Assembly: GCA_019359765.1 (NCBI GenBank) | Contig: JAHHGU010000023.1 | Span: forward strand, 1 to 64,000 | Direction: 5' to 3' | Origin: Aphanothece sp. CMT-3BRIN-NPC111 | Lineage (GTDB): Bacteria > Cyanobacteriota > Cyanobacteriia > Cyanobacteriales > JAHHGU01 | Length of the DNA stretch: 64,000 nucleotides | Shown here: piece after piece, positions 63,086 to 64,000 of the stretch | Layout: every line of letters starts with the position of its first letter | Numbering within the stretch: position 1 is the first letter of the stretch | The notes under the pieces: model-generated | Database searches by the model: none | What the model saw: the letters and a program-made list of their open reading frames with translations, nothing else | Told to the model about the DNA's origin: nothing | Program-made: the position numbers and the translations under genes

Positions 63086-63613
63086 TTATTTTGAACCGTC
63101 GCCAGCGTTGATAATAATTACACTAGCTGTTGCCTGAGCTGGATAAGATTCGGCAACAGGTCCATTGAACCAGGCTTTCACATCTTGCCCTGTAGAGAGA
63201 GCGCCAAAGGCTACAGGGCTTAAGCTCTGCCCCTGCTGCGAAAATATTTTGGTTGACTGCTTGATGGTGACATTAACTTTATCTGAACCCCAACGTTCTT
63301 CTGGCTTTTCCTCAATCAAAATTGAGCCTATTGAGTCTTGTGGGACACCAGCACCCGCCTGGGGAGCATCGGTTGATACCGACTGATTAGGAGAGATTGG
63401 CTTTGGCAAGGCGCTACTGCGATTGTTAGATGTAGCTGCAAATTTCTGAACTTTGGTAATTGTGCCCCTAATATTTGCTTCCGTGTCGGGTACTGTATTG
63501 ATTAACCCTAGCGGTGGATCACCGCATCCGCTAGCAGCAGCAGTTGCAAGTAGGAGTGTTGTTGTTCCCATAAACACGGAACGCATAAAAAGCCGACTAT
63601 TGCCTTTGAGCAT
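63086..63613 (-). CDS. Lipoprotein of unknown function (DUF3221-like)
   Basis: From ATG 63613 the protein has 175 residues with a lipoprotein signal ending ATAAASGCG, so it should be anchored in a membrane facing the periplasm or lumen. The C-terminal half has an OB-like pattern (GSILIEEKPEERWGSDKVNVTIKQSTKIF, then ALSTGQDVKAWFNGPVAESYPAQA) that resembles the DUF3221/YobA family. The frame runs to 63748, but that part is repeat-like and non-conserved. Function unknown. Confidence 0.7.
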   Translation of the reverse strand: MLKGNSRLFMRSVFMGTTTLLLATAAASGCGDPPLGLINTVPDTEANIRGTITKVQKFAATSNNRSSALPKPISPNQSVSTDAPQAGAGVPQDSIGSILIEEKPEERWGSDKVNVTIKQSTKIFSQQGQSLSPVAFGALSTGQDVKAWFNGPVAESYPAQATASVIIINAGDGSK

Positions 63614-63893
63614 AAAAAAACCTTGAAATTCTGTAGGGTTTAATTGACGTGTAACCGCCTTGAAATGTTCGCTCTCATGCGGTTTAAACGATAAAATTTT
63701 TAAAATTATGTGGCATAATTGCTGGCTTATACCAATCTGATATTTCATACTATAGCAATTAGCTTTTAGTAATCCTTCAGTGATAGCAGCAGAGCTGGAT
63801 GTATGGGGGCGATGTCGATTGTCAAGAGTTATTATTGCGACTGCTATAAGTAAGTTCAGGAGGCTAATTCAACCCCTATAATCATCTTTATTT
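63614..63893. other. Divergent gap between the lipoprotein gene and the aminotransferase gene
   Basis: 280 bases, containing the inverted copy of the tatagcag element at 63751-63848 and little else. Confidence 0.4.
63751..63848 (-). repeat. tatagcag element, copy C (inverted)
   Basis: Read on the minus strand: tatagcagtcgcaataa, then ttgacaatcgacatcgcc, then ctctgctgctatcac and ctaaaagctaattgctata. Same block order as 7586-7691 and 49090-49195. Confidence 0.6.
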
Positions 63894-64000
63894 ATGGACA
63901 TTGAGACATCTCGAATGCAGGGCGTACAGTCGCCGATTATTCCTATAGTCGGGGAACTGATCCGCAGTTATCCAGGAACAATTTCTCTAGGACAGGGGGT
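63894..64000 (+). CDS. Pyridoxal-phosphate aminotransferase, class I/II (5' part only)
   Basis: The window ends 107 bases into this gene. The start reads MDIETSRMQGVQSPIIPIVG and then ELIRSYPGTISLGQG, the typical N-terminal region of fold-type I aminotransferases, where SLGQG is the first conserved block. Substrate cannot be judged from this part. An internal ATG at 63915 is an alternative start. Confidence 0.7.
   Translation, partial: MDIETSRMQGVQSPIIPIVGELIRSYPGTISLGQG

Noticed and set aside
1..64000. CRISPR array
   Set aside because: Repeats seen are either coding (276 bp HAMP, 126 bp WD40), short tandem units without spacers, or dispersed inverted elements. No evenly spaced 25-40 base repeats with unique spacers, and no cas genes.
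1..64000. tRNA or rRNA genes
   Set aside because: No stretch with the tRNA T-loop pattern in a clover-leaf context and no rRNA-like sequence was found. One gttcgagc at 31288 lies in the IS605-like remnant and does not fold as a tRNA.

Overview
The window reads as chromosomal DNA of a filamentous cyanobacterium. It carries carboxysome shell genes (ccmK3, ccmK4), an exported CpcT/CpeT bilin-lyase-fold protein, plastid-shared genes (ycf46, ycf35, PAM68), an EbsA-like pilus protein, HemJ, many GCGATCGC (HIP1) octamers, and abundant short repeats and small inverted-repeat elements between genes. I see no CRISPR array, no tRNA or rRNA gene, no phage module and no intact transposase. A few genes look like recent arrivals or broken remnants.

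Layout. 0-7 kb: a truncated Ser/Thr kinase with WD40 repeats, rplU-rpmA, hemB, a VOC-fold protein and an ABC-F ATPase. 7.7-17.2 kb: NDH-2, pyruvate kinase, a pentapeptide-repeat protein, a sorbosone-dehydrogenase-like lipoprotein, the GTPase RbgA/YlqF, a universal stress protein and pgk. 17.5-28.9 kb: a minus-strand signalling cluster that reads, in transcription order, giant poly-HAMP hybrid kinase (2230 aa), CheR, a broken ribbon-helix-helix gene, CheB and a second hybrid kinase. It has no chemoreceptor, CheA or CheW. 28.9-34.1 kb: a 221-bp inverted-repeat element with a target duplication, a DUF4112 gene, an orphan antitoxin-like gene, ccmK3 and ccmK4 split by what looks like an IS200/IS605 remnant, and a NACHT (NLR-like) NTPase. 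34.7-41 kb: an 1847-aa PAS/GAF hybrid kinase with REC and Hpt, followed by a response regulator. 41-50 kb: an ABC exporter, a CcmS-like protein, hemJ, an AT-rich alpha/beta hydrolase, a divergent zinc-type ABC transporter with a Fur/Zur-like box, and the CpcT/CpeT-like protein. 50-64 kb: lysS, a ribbon-helix-helix protein with ycf46 and ycf35, a patch of small and broken genes (DUF5615 remnant, Clp-N protein, three small unknown genes, a fragment of a second DAHP synthase), aroF, PAM68-rpsO, a DRTGG protein with EbsA, a radical SAM/glycosyltransferase overlapping pair, a lipoprotein, and the start of an aminotransferase.

Most promising for new biology are: (1) the poly-HAMP kinase with CheR and CheB but no chemoreceptor, where ten almost identical 276-bp units encode a soluble HAMP stack that could itself be the methylation target; (2) the deleted IS605/omega-RNA-like element that ends 18 bases before the ccmK4 ribosome binding site; and (3) several families of small inverted-repeat elements, one with a clear target-site duplication. 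Functional statements come from reading translated sequence and family knowledge; no database search was run.
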